Source of the DNA: M55B154 sp964345775 | Lineage (GTDB): Bacteria; Spirochaetota; UBA4802; UB4802 | Length of the DNA stretch: 30,807 nt | Assembly: GCA_964345775.1 (NCBI GenBank) | Contig: CAYFSO010000022.1 | Span: 1 to 30,807, forward strand | Reading direction: 5' to 3' | In this document: one piece after another, positions 24,025-30,807 of the stretch | Layout: each line of letters starts with the position of its first letter | Position numbering within the stretch: the stretch's first letter is position 1 | Translations under genes and position numbers: made by a program | The notes under the pieces: generated by a model | The model's database searches: none | What the model saw: the letters and a program-made list of their open reading frames with translations, nothing else | Told to the model about the DNA's origin: nothing

Positions 24025-25663
24025 CCCGGGTATCCCTGGTTTCTACTGTTTCATCTGCAGCTTCTTCAGTATCGGTATCATCAAGTTTTTCGGTGGGTCC
24101 AGGGGAGTTGGTTTCCTCTTCGGTATCCACCGGCTTTTCGGTCGTACCAGTCTTTTCACTTGTATCACTTTTATCAGGGGTAACCGGGGTGATGGCATCT
24201 TCCTTTGTCTCCTGTTCTTCCCTTTCCCGGTTTTCCCTGCTTTCGATCTCGGCTGCAATTTTTTTGAGTACGGGGTCTTCTCTGGCCCTGTCCCGTACTG
24301 AATTATTATAGTAAAGGGATTTGAGGAGAGTTACTGCCTTATCTGTGAAACCAGCCTTTGCATAGGCCTTGCATAAAACCAGGCTGTCATCGGTGCCCAG
24401 GGATATCTTCTCAAAATTATCGACGGCCTCCTGGTATTTTCCGCTATTGTAACAGGAGTGGGCCATGATGCGCCTCATGTCGTAATTAAGGCTGTGGTCT
24501 GGCAGCCAGTTTATAATGGTAATGACTTCACTGTGATTTTCATTCTCGTATTCCGCGTTTGCCAGTATCCGGAATGCCTTGATATATTTTGAAGGTGTTT
24601 CATCGGGCTTCTTCTTGCTGTAAAAGTTAAAAAGTTTTTTGAAATATGATACGAATTTTTTGTCTTCGGTCCTGTAATACAGGCTGCCCAGTTGAAAAAG
24701 CACTTCCCTGTTGTTCCTGTTCAGCCCGTGTGCCCGCTGCAGGTTCTGTATGGCATCGTCGTACTGTTTCTGCTTTATCTGCAGTGCCGACAGCAGCAAA
24801 AGGGGCTTGATACTGCCTTTCCGGTACTTGCGAACGAAATCCAGGTCTTCGATGGCCTTGTCGTAGTCCCTGGTATGATAGTAACAGGTTGCCCGTTTCA
24901 TCCTGATGTTGCTTTCGGTCTTGTTCCCGATAAATGAATACTGTATTGCCCTGTCAAAATAGTACGCCGCGTCACGGTAATACCGCTTGGAAAAGTAAAT
25001 ATTACCTACAAGCAGGTTCACCTCACCGTAGAAGGGTATTTTGTCAGCAACATCCCTGAAATATCCCAGTGCGTCACTGTACATTTCCTGCTTGTAATAG
25101 TACATTCCTATCTCGAACCGTGCGGCAAGAAAGCGTGAATCATATGAAAGGGCCTCGCGAAACGATTCGAGCGCTTTTTGGCTGTCTTTTCTCTTTAACC
25201 TGGTACCCTGCTTGAATTCTTCACGTGCGCGTTCATTTTCTGTCCAGAGGAGCTTGTTGATAAGTGTCTCAACCTTAGACCGCGCGCTTGACTCTTTCAT
25301 CTTTTCGTAGAATTCTATGCACCGTGCCACCATGGCACTGTAATCCCGTTTTTCTTCCAGCAGTACTATGATATTCCAGTACGCGAGTTTTTTATATTTC
25401 CGGGTCATGGGCCGTTCGAGGGCCTTTGAGAAGTATTCCTCGGCCTCGTCAAGGTTCCCTTCTTTCTTCTCGATCTCACCCAGGAAATAGTAGGCATCCC
25501 CGTGGTCCCGGACATCTATGTCCTTAAGGAACATCTTTCTTGCCTTCTCGTAGTTGCGGTACATGTAGTACCTGCAGCCGCTGTCGAAGTAGCCTGCCAT
25601 GAGCATCATGGGAACAAGCAGGATCACCAGCATGATCACGGTTATTGTTTTATACTTTTTCAT
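24005..25663 (-). CDS. TPR-repeat protein with N-terminal membrane/signal segment and acidic Thr-rich tail
   Basis: 552 residues. An N-terminal hydrophobic segment (about 7-24, ending LMAG) acts as signal peptide or anchor. Some ten or more tetratricopeptide repeats fill residues 30-470 (for example GDAYYFLGEIEKKEGNLDEA, AARFEIGMYYYKQEMYSDAL, LLVGNIYFSKRYYRDAAYYF). The last 90 residues are Glu/Asp/Thr-rich, low complexity and probably unstructured. It should lie in the periplasm or facing it and serve as a protein-binding scaffold. It is first in a three-gene minus-strand unit with the FecCD-like permease and the ABC ATPase, which suggests a partner role for that transporter. No specific family was recognised. 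Confidence 0.8.
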   Translation of the reverse strand: MKKYKTITVIMLVILLVPMMLMAGYFDSGCRYYMYRNYEKARKMFLKDIDVRDHGDAYYFLGEIEKKEGNLDEAEEYFSKALERPMTRKYKKLAYWNIIVLLEEKRDYSAMVARCIEFYEKMKESSARSKVETLINKLLWTENERAREEFKQGTRLKRKDSQKALESFREALSYDSRFLAARFEIGMYYYKQEMYSDALGYFRDVADKIPFYGEVNLLVGNIYFSKRYYRDAAYYFDRAIQYSFIGNKTESNIRMKRATCYYHTRDYDKAIEDLDFVRKYRKGSIKPLLLLSALQIKQKQYDDAIQNLQRAHGLNRNNREVLFQLGSLYYRTEDKKFVSYFKKLFNFYSKKKPDETPSKYIKAFRILANAEYENENHSEVITIINWLPDHSLNYDMRRIMAHSCYNSGKYQEAVDNFEKISLGTDDSLVLCKAYAKAGFTDKAVTLLKSLYYNNSVRDRAREDPVLKKIAAEIESRENREREEQETKEDAITPVTPDKSDTSEKTGTTEKPVDTEEETNSPGPTEKLDDTDTEEAADETVETRDTRDEQQSQ

Positions 25664-25819
25664 GGTTTATCTAATATATCACGTTCCGTTTTTAAGTACA
25701 CAATTGTACAGGCTACATTCAGCATGCCTGCGGTTAAAGTGTCAAGAGAAAAGGAAATATTGAAATAAGAATTGACGAAAGGCAACCAGCCGGGATATGC
25801 AGAAGCACGGAATTTGAAT

Positions 25820-27382
25820 ATGAGAAACAGGATAGTACAGTCAACGGGTATCGTGGCCCTTTCCACCCTGGTCAGCAGGGTAATGGGGTTTGTGCGGGAC
25901 ATGATCATCGCCAATTTTTTCGGGGCATCGGCTGCCCTTGACGGCTTTTTCGTGGCATTTCGTATCCCCAACCTGCTCAGGCGGCTGGTGGCAGAAGGTG
26001 CCCTTACCGTGTCATTTATACCCGTCTATACCGAGTATACCATCAACAAGGGGCAGGACGAGGCACTGCGCCTGGCGCAGAAAACCCTGACGGTACTGAT
26101 GGTGATACTTGTCTTTATCGTGCTGCTTGGCGAGATCTTTTCGCCCCAGATAGTACGTGTGTTTGCCATAGGCTTTTCCGATCCTTCCCTGCTCCATCTT
26201 ACCACCGGCCTGAACAGGGTGATGTTCCCGTATCTTTTCCTGGTAGGGGTGGTGGCATTCTGCATGGGATACCTGAATTCACATAAATACTTTTTCGCAC
26301 CGGCCTTCTCCCCCGTCCTGCTGAATGTGGGGTTTATAATCGGGGCAGTGTGGCTCAGCGGCTATTTCGATGAGCCCCTTTACGGGCTTGCCGTGGGTGT
26401 GCTTGCCGGCGGGGTGATGCAGCTGCTTCTGCAGGTGCCCTACATGGTCAAGTCGGGATTTCGTCTCAGGCTCTCTTTTGACCTGCAGCACGCGGGTATT
26501 CGCAGGATATTCAGGCTGATCGTTCCCATGCTGTTTGGCGTGGCGGTGTACCAGATCAATATATTGCTGAATACCGTTCTTGCATCCATGCTGCCGCGGG
26601 GAAGTATCTCATACCTTTATTACTCCGACAGGTTGACGGAGGTGGTGCTGGGGGTGTTCATCGTATCGATAGGGAACGTCATCCTCCCCGAACTTTCCCG
26701 GTTTACCGCAACCGACGACAACGCGTCGCTGAAAAAACTGTACACCCAGGCGGTGCGGGCGGCACTGTTCCTGGCGGTCCCGTCCAGCATGGCGCTTATG
26801 CTTATCGGGAAGGCGGTAGTATCCGTTCTTTTCATGCGGGGTGAATTCTCGGCCACCGAAACACAGATGACCTACCTGGCGCTGTTGTTTTCCAGCCTGG
26901 GGATCGCTTCCATATCCATGCTGCGGATAACTACCCCCACGTTCTTCTCATTGAAGGACACAAAGGCCCCGGTTATCACCTCGGCAATCGCCCTGGTGCT
27001 GAATGTTTCGCTGGGGTACGTGCTCATGCAGACCCCGCTTTTACACGGGGGACTGGCACTGGCTAATACTATCGGGGTGACGGTGCAGATGCTGATACTC
27101 TTTTTCTGGCTGCAGAAGAAGGTGGGCAGGCTGGACCTGCAGGAGATCGTGATCCCCTTCGGCAAGTACCTGCTGGCGGGGGGACTGATGTGCGCGGCCA
27201 TATTCCCCATTTACAATAGTATAAACTGGCTTGCCGATCCCTTCGTGACGCGCCTGGGATACCTGGTCCTCATGGTTGGTGTTGGCGGGATGGTATATTT
27301 TGCCGGGTGCTACCTGCTGGGAGTGAAAGAGCTTAAGAAGGTCATCACCAGGCTGCGTGAGCGGATAAGTACGGATGAGTGA
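25820..27382 (+). CDS. murJ: lipid II flippase MurJ
   Basis: About 520 residues from the ATG at 25820; earlier in-frame TTG codons (25772, 25814) would add an extension not typical of the family. The N-terminus is diagnostic (STLVSRVMGFVRDMIIANFFGASAALDGFFVAFRIPNLLRRLVAEGALTVSFIPVY), and about 14 membrane helices follow, with the MOP-fold arginines (SRVxGFxRD, LLRRL) that line the cavity. MurJ flips the lipid-linked peptidoglycan precursor to the outer face of the inner membrane. It is divergent from the TPR gene and monocistronic here. Local GC is higher than in the FecR genes. Confidence 0.95.
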   Translation: MRNRIVQSTGIVALSTLVSRVMGFVRDMIIANFFGASAALDGFFVAFRIPNLLRRLVAEGALTVSFIPVYTEYTINKGQDEALRLAQKTLTVLMVILVFIVLLGEIFSPQIVRVFAIGFSDPSLLHLTTGLNRVMFPYLFLVGVVAFCMGYLNSHKYFFAPAFSPVLLNVGFIIGAVWLSGYFDEPLYGLAVGVLAGGVMQLLLQVPYMVKSGFRLRLSFDLQHAGIRRIFRLIVPMLFGVAVYQINILLNTVLASMLPRGSISYLYYSDRLTEVVLGVFIVSIGNVILPELSRFTATDDNASLKKLYTQAVRAALFLAVPSSMALMLIGKAVVSVLFMRGEFSATETQMTYLALLFSSLGIASISMLRITTPTFFSLKDTKAPVITSAIALVLNVSLGYVLMQTPLLHGGLALANTIGVTVQMLILFFWLQKKVGRLDLQEIVIPFGKYLLAGGLMCAAIFPIYNSINWLADPFVTRLGYLVLMVGVGGMVYFAGCYLLGVKELKKVITRLRERISTDE

Positions 27383-27434
27383 AAAAGTGAGCAGTGAGGA
27401 GTGAGAAGTATGAGTGAGAAGTGAGCAGGAATGA
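27378..27434. repeat. short irregular GTGAG-type repeat after murJ
   Basis: About eight copies of a GTGA(G) unit, some separated by CA, GA or AA, fill the last codons of murJ and the gap to the convergent gene. It is a simple-sequence tract with no hairpin, and it holds multiple stop codons. Confidence 0.6.
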
Positions 27435-27444
27435 GCCTGCTGGT

Positions 27445-28212
27445 TTACTGGTGGATGTAGGTTATTGATAGTTCCTTGATGGCCGAGAGGGCTTCCAGGT
27501 AGCTTAAGGGGGCCTCTGTTTCAAGTGAATGGAATGCCAGGGCAATATACCTGTTGGGGTGTTTCTCTCCCGGCCTTGTGGCGTCCACCATTTCCCATTT
27601 GCCGTTGATCCATGCCTCCGCCCACATATGATACACGAAGACGTTCCGTTTACCTGCAAATCTTTTTGAAAGCACCATGCCCACTATGGCTCGTGAAGGA
27701 ATATCATGTGAACGCAAAAGTGACAGGCTGAGAACGGTATGCTCGGTGCAGTCGCCGCTTTTCGACTCTATGATCTTCGGGGCGCTCACCAGCGGGATGC
27801 CGTAGGATTTCTTCTTAACTGTCTTGTGGACAAGGGATTCCACGTCCTTGATAACATTATCCCCTTTCTGTACTTTTGATGATAATTCTTTAACGGCCGG
27901 GTCATCAAGCTTCAACAGCCTGGTATTCATGCTGTTAATATCTGAAGGTGTATCAGCATGCTCCCTGTTTGTGCCGGTTGATACCAGGATACCTGTTTTT
28001 TTACCCAGGGTCTTCTGCTGTATCACCTTCTGGTATGCTGTTTCGGGAAGGCTGAAACCGGTATTGGTTGATGTCAAAAGATATATTGAAAGGTTTTCAC
28101 TGTAAGCCTCCGGGGTCAGCTGCTTTACCTTTACGGTTGAAAGGGCAGGGTCAAGGGTTGCGGCTGATATGAATAGCAGGCTTAAAACTATAATAAATCG
28201 TGAAAATTTCAT
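27445..28212 (-). CDS. secreted transglutaminase-like (papain-fold) protein
   Basis: 255 residues with a signal peptide (about 1-24). The second half is a transglutaminase-like core with the full Cys-His-Asp triad: C155 in KSGDCTEHTVLSLSLLRSHDIPSRAIVG, H195 in VYHMWAEAWING, D210 in WEMVDATRPG. In bacteria this fold usually gives a peptidase or amidase rather than a cross-linking enzyme; the substrate here is unknown. It should act in the periplasm. The ATG overlaps the stop of the upstream lipoprotein gene by 4 bases, so the two are made together and probably work together. Confidence 0.85.
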   Translation of the reverse strand: MKFSRFIIVLSLLFISAATLDPALSTVKVKQLTPEAYSENLSIYLLTSTNTGFSLPETAYQKVIQQKTLGKKTGILVSTGTNREHADTPSDINSMNTRLLKLDDPAVKELSSKVQKGDNVIKDVESLVHKTVKKKSYGIPLVSAPKIIESKSGDCTEHTVLSLSLLRSHDIPSRAIVGMVLSKRFAGKRNVFVYHMWAEAWINGKWEMVDATRPGEKHPNRYIALAFHSLETEAPLSYLEALSAIKELSITYIHQ

Positions 28213-28904
28213 ATGATGTCTTCCCTTGTTATTTCCATTGTCATGTTCATCATCTGGATTATTACCTTTGCGGCCACACCGGTACTGTCTATGTATACGT
28301 CTATGGATTGAACTTTTCCAATGCTCTGCCGGAGATGAAGGGTTTTTATCCTTTTTGCACCTCCTGTTATATTCTCGATACCTGTGACCTCTGCCTTTAC
28401 CGGTATTGTTTTCCCGAGTTCAATAGTGGGCTCATAAATGCGGGTCTCTACCACTGTTCCCTGTGTATAGTTTTTCTGTATGAGGGCGTGGGTGAGGTAG
28501 TTGCCGTCCAGCACAAAGTCCTCGTTAAGCTTTATCGTGGTTGTATGCCCGTCCTCTTTGAGTGTAACCGTTTTATCCTGGAATGTTGCAACCAGGCTGG
28601 TCTTTATCTCCCGGCCCTTCTGCCTGGTGGTCTCTTCTTTCTCCAGGCGTACCGGGGTAAAATCGGTGGTTTCCACGATGGTTTCGGTGGAGGTATGGGA
28701 CATCACGGGATTACCCATGGACAGGGTTGTTGTATAGGTATATTCCCCGTCCTCCAGGGTGTTGGTCATGATGGCATTCCCCACCTCTGTACCATTCACC
28801 TTTAACTGGTATTTCCATGTACCCGTGGGGATCTTTTCGGGGACGGTAATGCCGCAGCACAGGAACACTATGGGAATGAGCAGTACATAAAGTCTTTTTT
28901 TCAT
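28209..28904 (-). CDS. beta-rich lipoprotein (DUF3108-like), function unknown
   Basis: 231 residues from the ATG at 28904; a longer frame reaching back into gltX is rejected because this start gives a clear lipoprotein signal (KKRLYVLLIPIVFLCC, Cys16 or Cys17). The mature part is almost entirely beta strand with alternating Thr/Val and charged residues, starting GTWKYQLKVNGTEVGNAIM. That opening recalls the DUF3108-type envelope domain ('Y.l...G..vG'), a barrel-like domain often found beside or fused to transglutaminase-like proteins. It overlaps the following transglutaminase-like gene by 4 bases. It follows gltX by 19 bases and shares its operon. Confidence 0.7.
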   Translation of the reverse strand: MKKRLYVLLIPIVFLCCGITVPEKIPTGTWKYQLKVNGTEVGNAIMTNTLEDGEYTYTTTLSMGNPVMSHTSTETIVETTDFTPVRLEKEETTRQKGREIKTSLVATFQDKTVTLKEDGHTTTIKLNEDFVLDGNYLTHALIQKNYTQGTVVETRIYEPTIELGKTIPVKAEVTGIENITGGAKRIKTLHLRQSIGKVQSIDVYIDSTGVAAKVIIQMMNMTMEITREDII

Positions 28905-28923
28905 TGGTCTCACCCTCTTTGTT

Positions 28924-30372
28924 TCAGGACAGGTATTTCCCGGCAGCATCTTCGATGCGCTTTTTGAAATTGTCAAAGCCCATAAGGGGCAGGGCCCTGT
29001 CAAGTTCGGGTCCATGCAGCCTGCCGGTAAGCATGGCCCGGATGGGGAGGAAAAGCTTTTTCCCCTTCAGTGAGGTCTCCTGCTTGATCAACCCGATGGT
29101 CTCGGTGGCAAAATTGTCAGCGTTGATGGTGCCCGCGGCAACCAGGTCTTTTGCACCGGCGATTATTTTCCTGGCATCCTCGTCCCCCTCGAAGAGTGCC
29201 TTTACTTCTTCATCATGTTCGGGTACATTATCCAGGAATATGCTGATATGCTTGTGTATGTCCGAGAGTACTTCGCAGTTGCCCCGTACCAGGTCTACGG
29301 CGGACTCAAGCCAGCCGCGGTCTATGCCCTCCAGGGAATAGCCTGCATTTTCCATGTAGGGAATGAACACGTCGGTTATGGTGGCCAGGTCATAATCACG
29401 TATATAGATGCCGTTCATCCAGCGCAGTTTCTGAAAATCGAAAAGGGCTGAACTCTTTGCCAGGTTGGATATCTCGAACTGCTCTACCAGGTCATCCTTC
29501 GCGAGCACCTCGTCGCCGCTTTCGGTTGCCCAGCCCAGGATGCCCAGGAAGTTGAAAAGCGCCTCTGGCAGGTACCCCTCGTCCCTGTACACCGCCACCG
29601 AGGTAATGCCGTGCCGCTTGCTCAGCTTGGCCCGGTCGGGGCCCAGCAAGAGGGGCATGTGGGCGTATTCGGGTACGGGCAGGTCAAGGGCCTTCCCAAC
29701 CAGCGCCTGCTTTGGGGTGTTTGGCAGATGGTCTTCTCCGCGGATGACGTGGGTGATCTTCATGAGGGCATCATCGATAATAACGATGTAGTTGTAGATG
29801 GGAACCCCGTCTGACCTGACGATAATGAAGTCACCCCCGATGTGCTGGCTGTTGAAGGTGATCTTCCCTTTTATGTGATCATCTACGGTTATCACTTCGC
29901 CGTCCGGCACCCTGAAGCGCACGGTGGGCTTTCGTCCCTCTTCCTGGAACTGCTGTACCTGCGTATCTGTAAGGTTTCGGCACGTGCCTGGATAGACGAA
30001 GGGCCGCTTTTCGGCGTCCGCCTGTTTGCGCAATTCGTCAAGCTCTTCCTGCGAGCAGTAGCAATGGTAGGCATGCCCGTCCGCCAGTAAACGCTCGGTG
30101 TATTCGCGGTATATGTCAAATCTCTCTGACTGCCTGTATGGGCCATACTGGCCTCCCTCGATGGGGCCCTCGTCCCATTCTATACCCAGCCAGCGCAGGT
30201 CTTCCATGATGGACTGCTCGGACTGCCTGCTGCTGCGTTCCATGTCGGTGTCTTCAACACGCAGCACGTAGGTGGCGCCGTGTTTTTTCGCCACAAGGTA
30301 ATTCAAAACCGCTGTCCTGGCGTTTCCCACGTGAAGATACCCTGTGGGACTTGGTGCAAAACGTACTCTCAT
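28924..30372 (-). CDS. gltX: glutamyl-tRNA synthetase
   Basis: 482 residues. The class I HIGH motif appears as PSPTGYLHVGNAR (8-19), and the KMSKS loop as KLSKRHG (249-255). C104, C106 and C131 lie in the zinc-binding region of bacterial GluRS, and GVPIYNYIVIIDDALMKITHVIRGEDHL is typical of the catalytic core. It charges tRNA-Glu, and possibly tRNA-Gln if a GatCAB amidotransferase is present; the sequence cannot decide this. A GGGAG Shine-Dalgarno precedes the ATG. It lies 13 bases after the small zinc-finger gene, in the same operon. Confidence 0.97.
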   Translation of the reverse strand: MRVRFAPSPTGYLHVGNARTAVLNYLVAKKHGATYVLRVEDTDMERSSRQSEQSIMEDLRWLGIEWDEGPIEGGQYGPYRQSERFDIYREYTERLLADGHAYHCYCSQEELDELRKQADAEKRPFVYPGTCRNLTDTQVQQFQEEGRKPTVRFRVPDGEVITVDDHIKGKITFNSQHIGGDFIIVRSDGVPIYNYIVIIDDALMKITHVIRGEDHLPNTPKQALVGKALDLPVPEYAHMPLLLGPDRAKLSKRHGITSVAVYRDEGYLPEALFNFLGILGWATESGDEVLAKDDLVEQFEISNLAKSSALFDFQKLRWMNGIYIRDYDLATITDVFIPYMENAGYSLEGIDRGWLESAVDLVRGNCEVLSDIHKHISIFLDNVPEHDEEVKALFEGDEDARKIIAGAKDLVAAGTINADNFATETIGLIKQETSLKGKKLFLPIRAMLTGRLHGPELDRALPLMGFDNFKKRIEDAAGKYLS

Positions 30373-30385
30373 GATAAACTCCCGG

Positions 30386-30622
30386 TTAATAGTCGTAAGT
30401 GTGTATGGAAGATGTGCCCGTGGTTATCTCGTTGCTCTCGCGTTCGATGCGGTTTACCAGCTTCTTGATCCTGTCGACCACGTCGTCCTCGAAAAGGACC
30501 TTGCCGCAGCGGGTGCAGCGGTACGCGGGTATGTCTTCAAGTATGAAGCAATACTTCTCACCGCTGGCGCGGTAGCAGCTTTTGCCTTCAACAACTACTC
30601 CGCCGCAACTGCACTCCATCAT
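30386..30622 (-). CDS. YgiT/MqsA-type zinc-finger protein
   Basis: 78 residues (or 77 if the second Met, at 30619, is the start). The pattern C4-x-C6 ... C36-x2-C39 in MECSCGG and YRCTRCGKVLFEDDV is the YgiT-type zinc ribbon, which forms the N-terminal domain of the MqsA antitoxin. The DNA-binding helix-turn-helix of full MqsA is absent. Such short proteins are often paired with a small toxin gene; none is seen here. Upstream is only a promoter region, and downstream is gltX, 13 bases away. GAGG lies just before the start. Antitoxin function is uncertain. Confidence 0.75.
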   Translation of the reverse strand: MMECSCGGVVVEGKSCYRASGEKYCFILEDIPAYRCTRCGKVLFEDDVVDRIKKLVNRIERESNEITTGTSSIHTYDY

Positions 30623-30633
30623 GTACCTCGTGT

Positions 30634-30662
30634 AATATAATCATTCTGGGATTCGCCGGCAA
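30634..30662 (-). promoter_or_regulatory. promoter of the zinc-finger-gltX-lipoprotein-transglutaminase operon
   Basis: Read on the minus strand, TTGCCG (30657-30662) is followed by a 17-bp spacer and TATATT (30634-30639), just before the Shine-Dalgarno and start of the zinc-finger gene. The short leader means that transcription starts very near the gene. Confidence 0.5.
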
Positions 30663-30665
30663 CCC

Positions 30666-30690
30666 GTACCACGGTTGTACACCGTGTTAC
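30666..30690. promoter_or_regulatory. inverted repeat, possible operator between divergent promoters
   Basis: CACGGT (30670-30675) and ACCGTG (30681-30686) flank TGTAC, and the flanking GTA (30666-30668) and TAC (30688-30690) extend the dyad with one mismatch. It sits immediately upstream of the minus-strand -35 hexamer. Confidence 0.5.
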
Positions 30691-30724
30691 GCTACAATGG
30701 CAATATGTCAAGATAAATAAGGGG

Positions 30725-30752
30725 TTGAAAGTTATATCCACGTGTGTATAAT
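30725..30752 (+). promoter_or_regulatory. strong sigma-70-type promoter for the gene at the right edge
   Basis: TTGAAA at 30725-30730, a 16-bp spacer and a perfect TATAAT at 30747-30752 lie before an AAGGGGG Shine-Dalgarno at 30762. Confidence 0.65.
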
Positions 30753-30778
30753 TATGTCATTAAGGGGGTGCGTCAGCC

Positions 30779-30807
30779 ATGGTTGAAGAACACGTTCATG
30801 TTCCGGG
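30779..30807 (+). CDS. start of an unidentified gene, cut by the window edge
   Basis: The ATG at 30779 follows AAGGGGG (from 30762) and a good promoter, and the first codons read MVEEHVHVP. Nine codons are too few to assign a family. A GTG at 30768 in another frame is less likely because it overlaps the Shine-Dalgarno. Confidence 0.5.

Noticed and set aside
24005..24260. Frameshift or repeat expansion at the acidic Thr-rich end of the TPR protein
   Set aside because: The frame is continuous, the tail ends just inside the permease start as in coupled genes, and there is no perfect DNA repeat.
25772..25819. TTG start giving MurJ a 16-residue extension
   Set aside because: MurJ proteins normally begin a few residues before the first helix, as the ATG at 25820 does; AAGGAA before the TTG keeps a small doubt.
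28200..28805. 201-codon plus-strand frame opposite the lipoprotein gene
   Set aside because: Cys/Tyr/Phe-rich translation without motifs; the minus strand has a signal peptide, coupling to the next gene and sensible composition.
28905..29015. Longer N-terminus for the lipoprotein, reaching into gltX
   Set aside because: It would bury the lipoprotein signal peptide 37 residues inside the protein and overlap gltX by 92 bases.
1..30807. CRISPR array, tRNA or rRNA gene, prophage or transposon
   Set aside because: No regularly spaced direct repeats, no recognisable tRNA/rRNA sequence and no integrase, transposase or phage structural motif were seen on either strand.

Overview
The window reads as a continuous stretch of chromosome from a chemotactic, Gram-negative (diderm) bacterium of moderate GC content. 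Lipoprotein signal peptides, FecR/PEGA/PQQ-type envelope proteins, a MurJ flippase and an ScpAB-PheA-AroF-TyrA-Cmk-RpsA gene string support this. The layout and the liking for FecR, PEGA and TPR proteins recall spirochaetes or related uncultured diderm lineages, but that placement is inference. No rRNA, tRNA, CRISPR array, transposase or phage gene was recognised.

Layout. 1-212: the 3' end of a ZapA-like cell-division gene. 277-5378: an ECF sigma factor, a membrane-anchored FecR-PEGA-beta-propeller protein (probable anti-sigma or transmembrane sensor) and a paralogous lipoprotein with the same domain types, closed by a perfect 17-bp hairpin terminator. 5614-11030: chemotaxis genes cheW, cheA, cheB and cheY. 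CheA carries a C-terminal CheC-type phosphatase domain, so kinase and phosphatase are one polypeptide. 11170-18777: a tightly packed series scpA, scpB, pheA, aroF-type DAHP synthase, tyrA, cmk, rpsA (six S1 repeats) and a membrane TPR protein, linking chromosome condensation, aromatic amino-acid synthesis and translation. 18850-22193: rpmF, a terminator and promoter, then acpP, rnc, a Nudix hydrolase, aroB and a STAS anti-anti-sigma protein. 22351-25663 (minus strand): a three-gene unit of a TPR protein, a divergent FecCD-like permease and a FecE-like ABC ATPase whose signature motif and catalytic glutamate are both lost. 25820-27382: murJ. 27445-30622 (minus strand): a YgiT-type zinc-finger protein, gltX, a small lipoprotein and a transglutaminase-like protein, apparently one operon behind a good sigma-70 promoter. 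A divergent promoter and the first codons of another gene end the window.

The points most likely to be new are the CheA-CheC fusion, the sigma/FecR-PEGA-propeller pair, and the TPR/FecCD-like/degenerate ABC ATPase unit. Several start codons given here are later than the longest possible ORF because Shine-Dalgarno sequences or signal peptides decide them.
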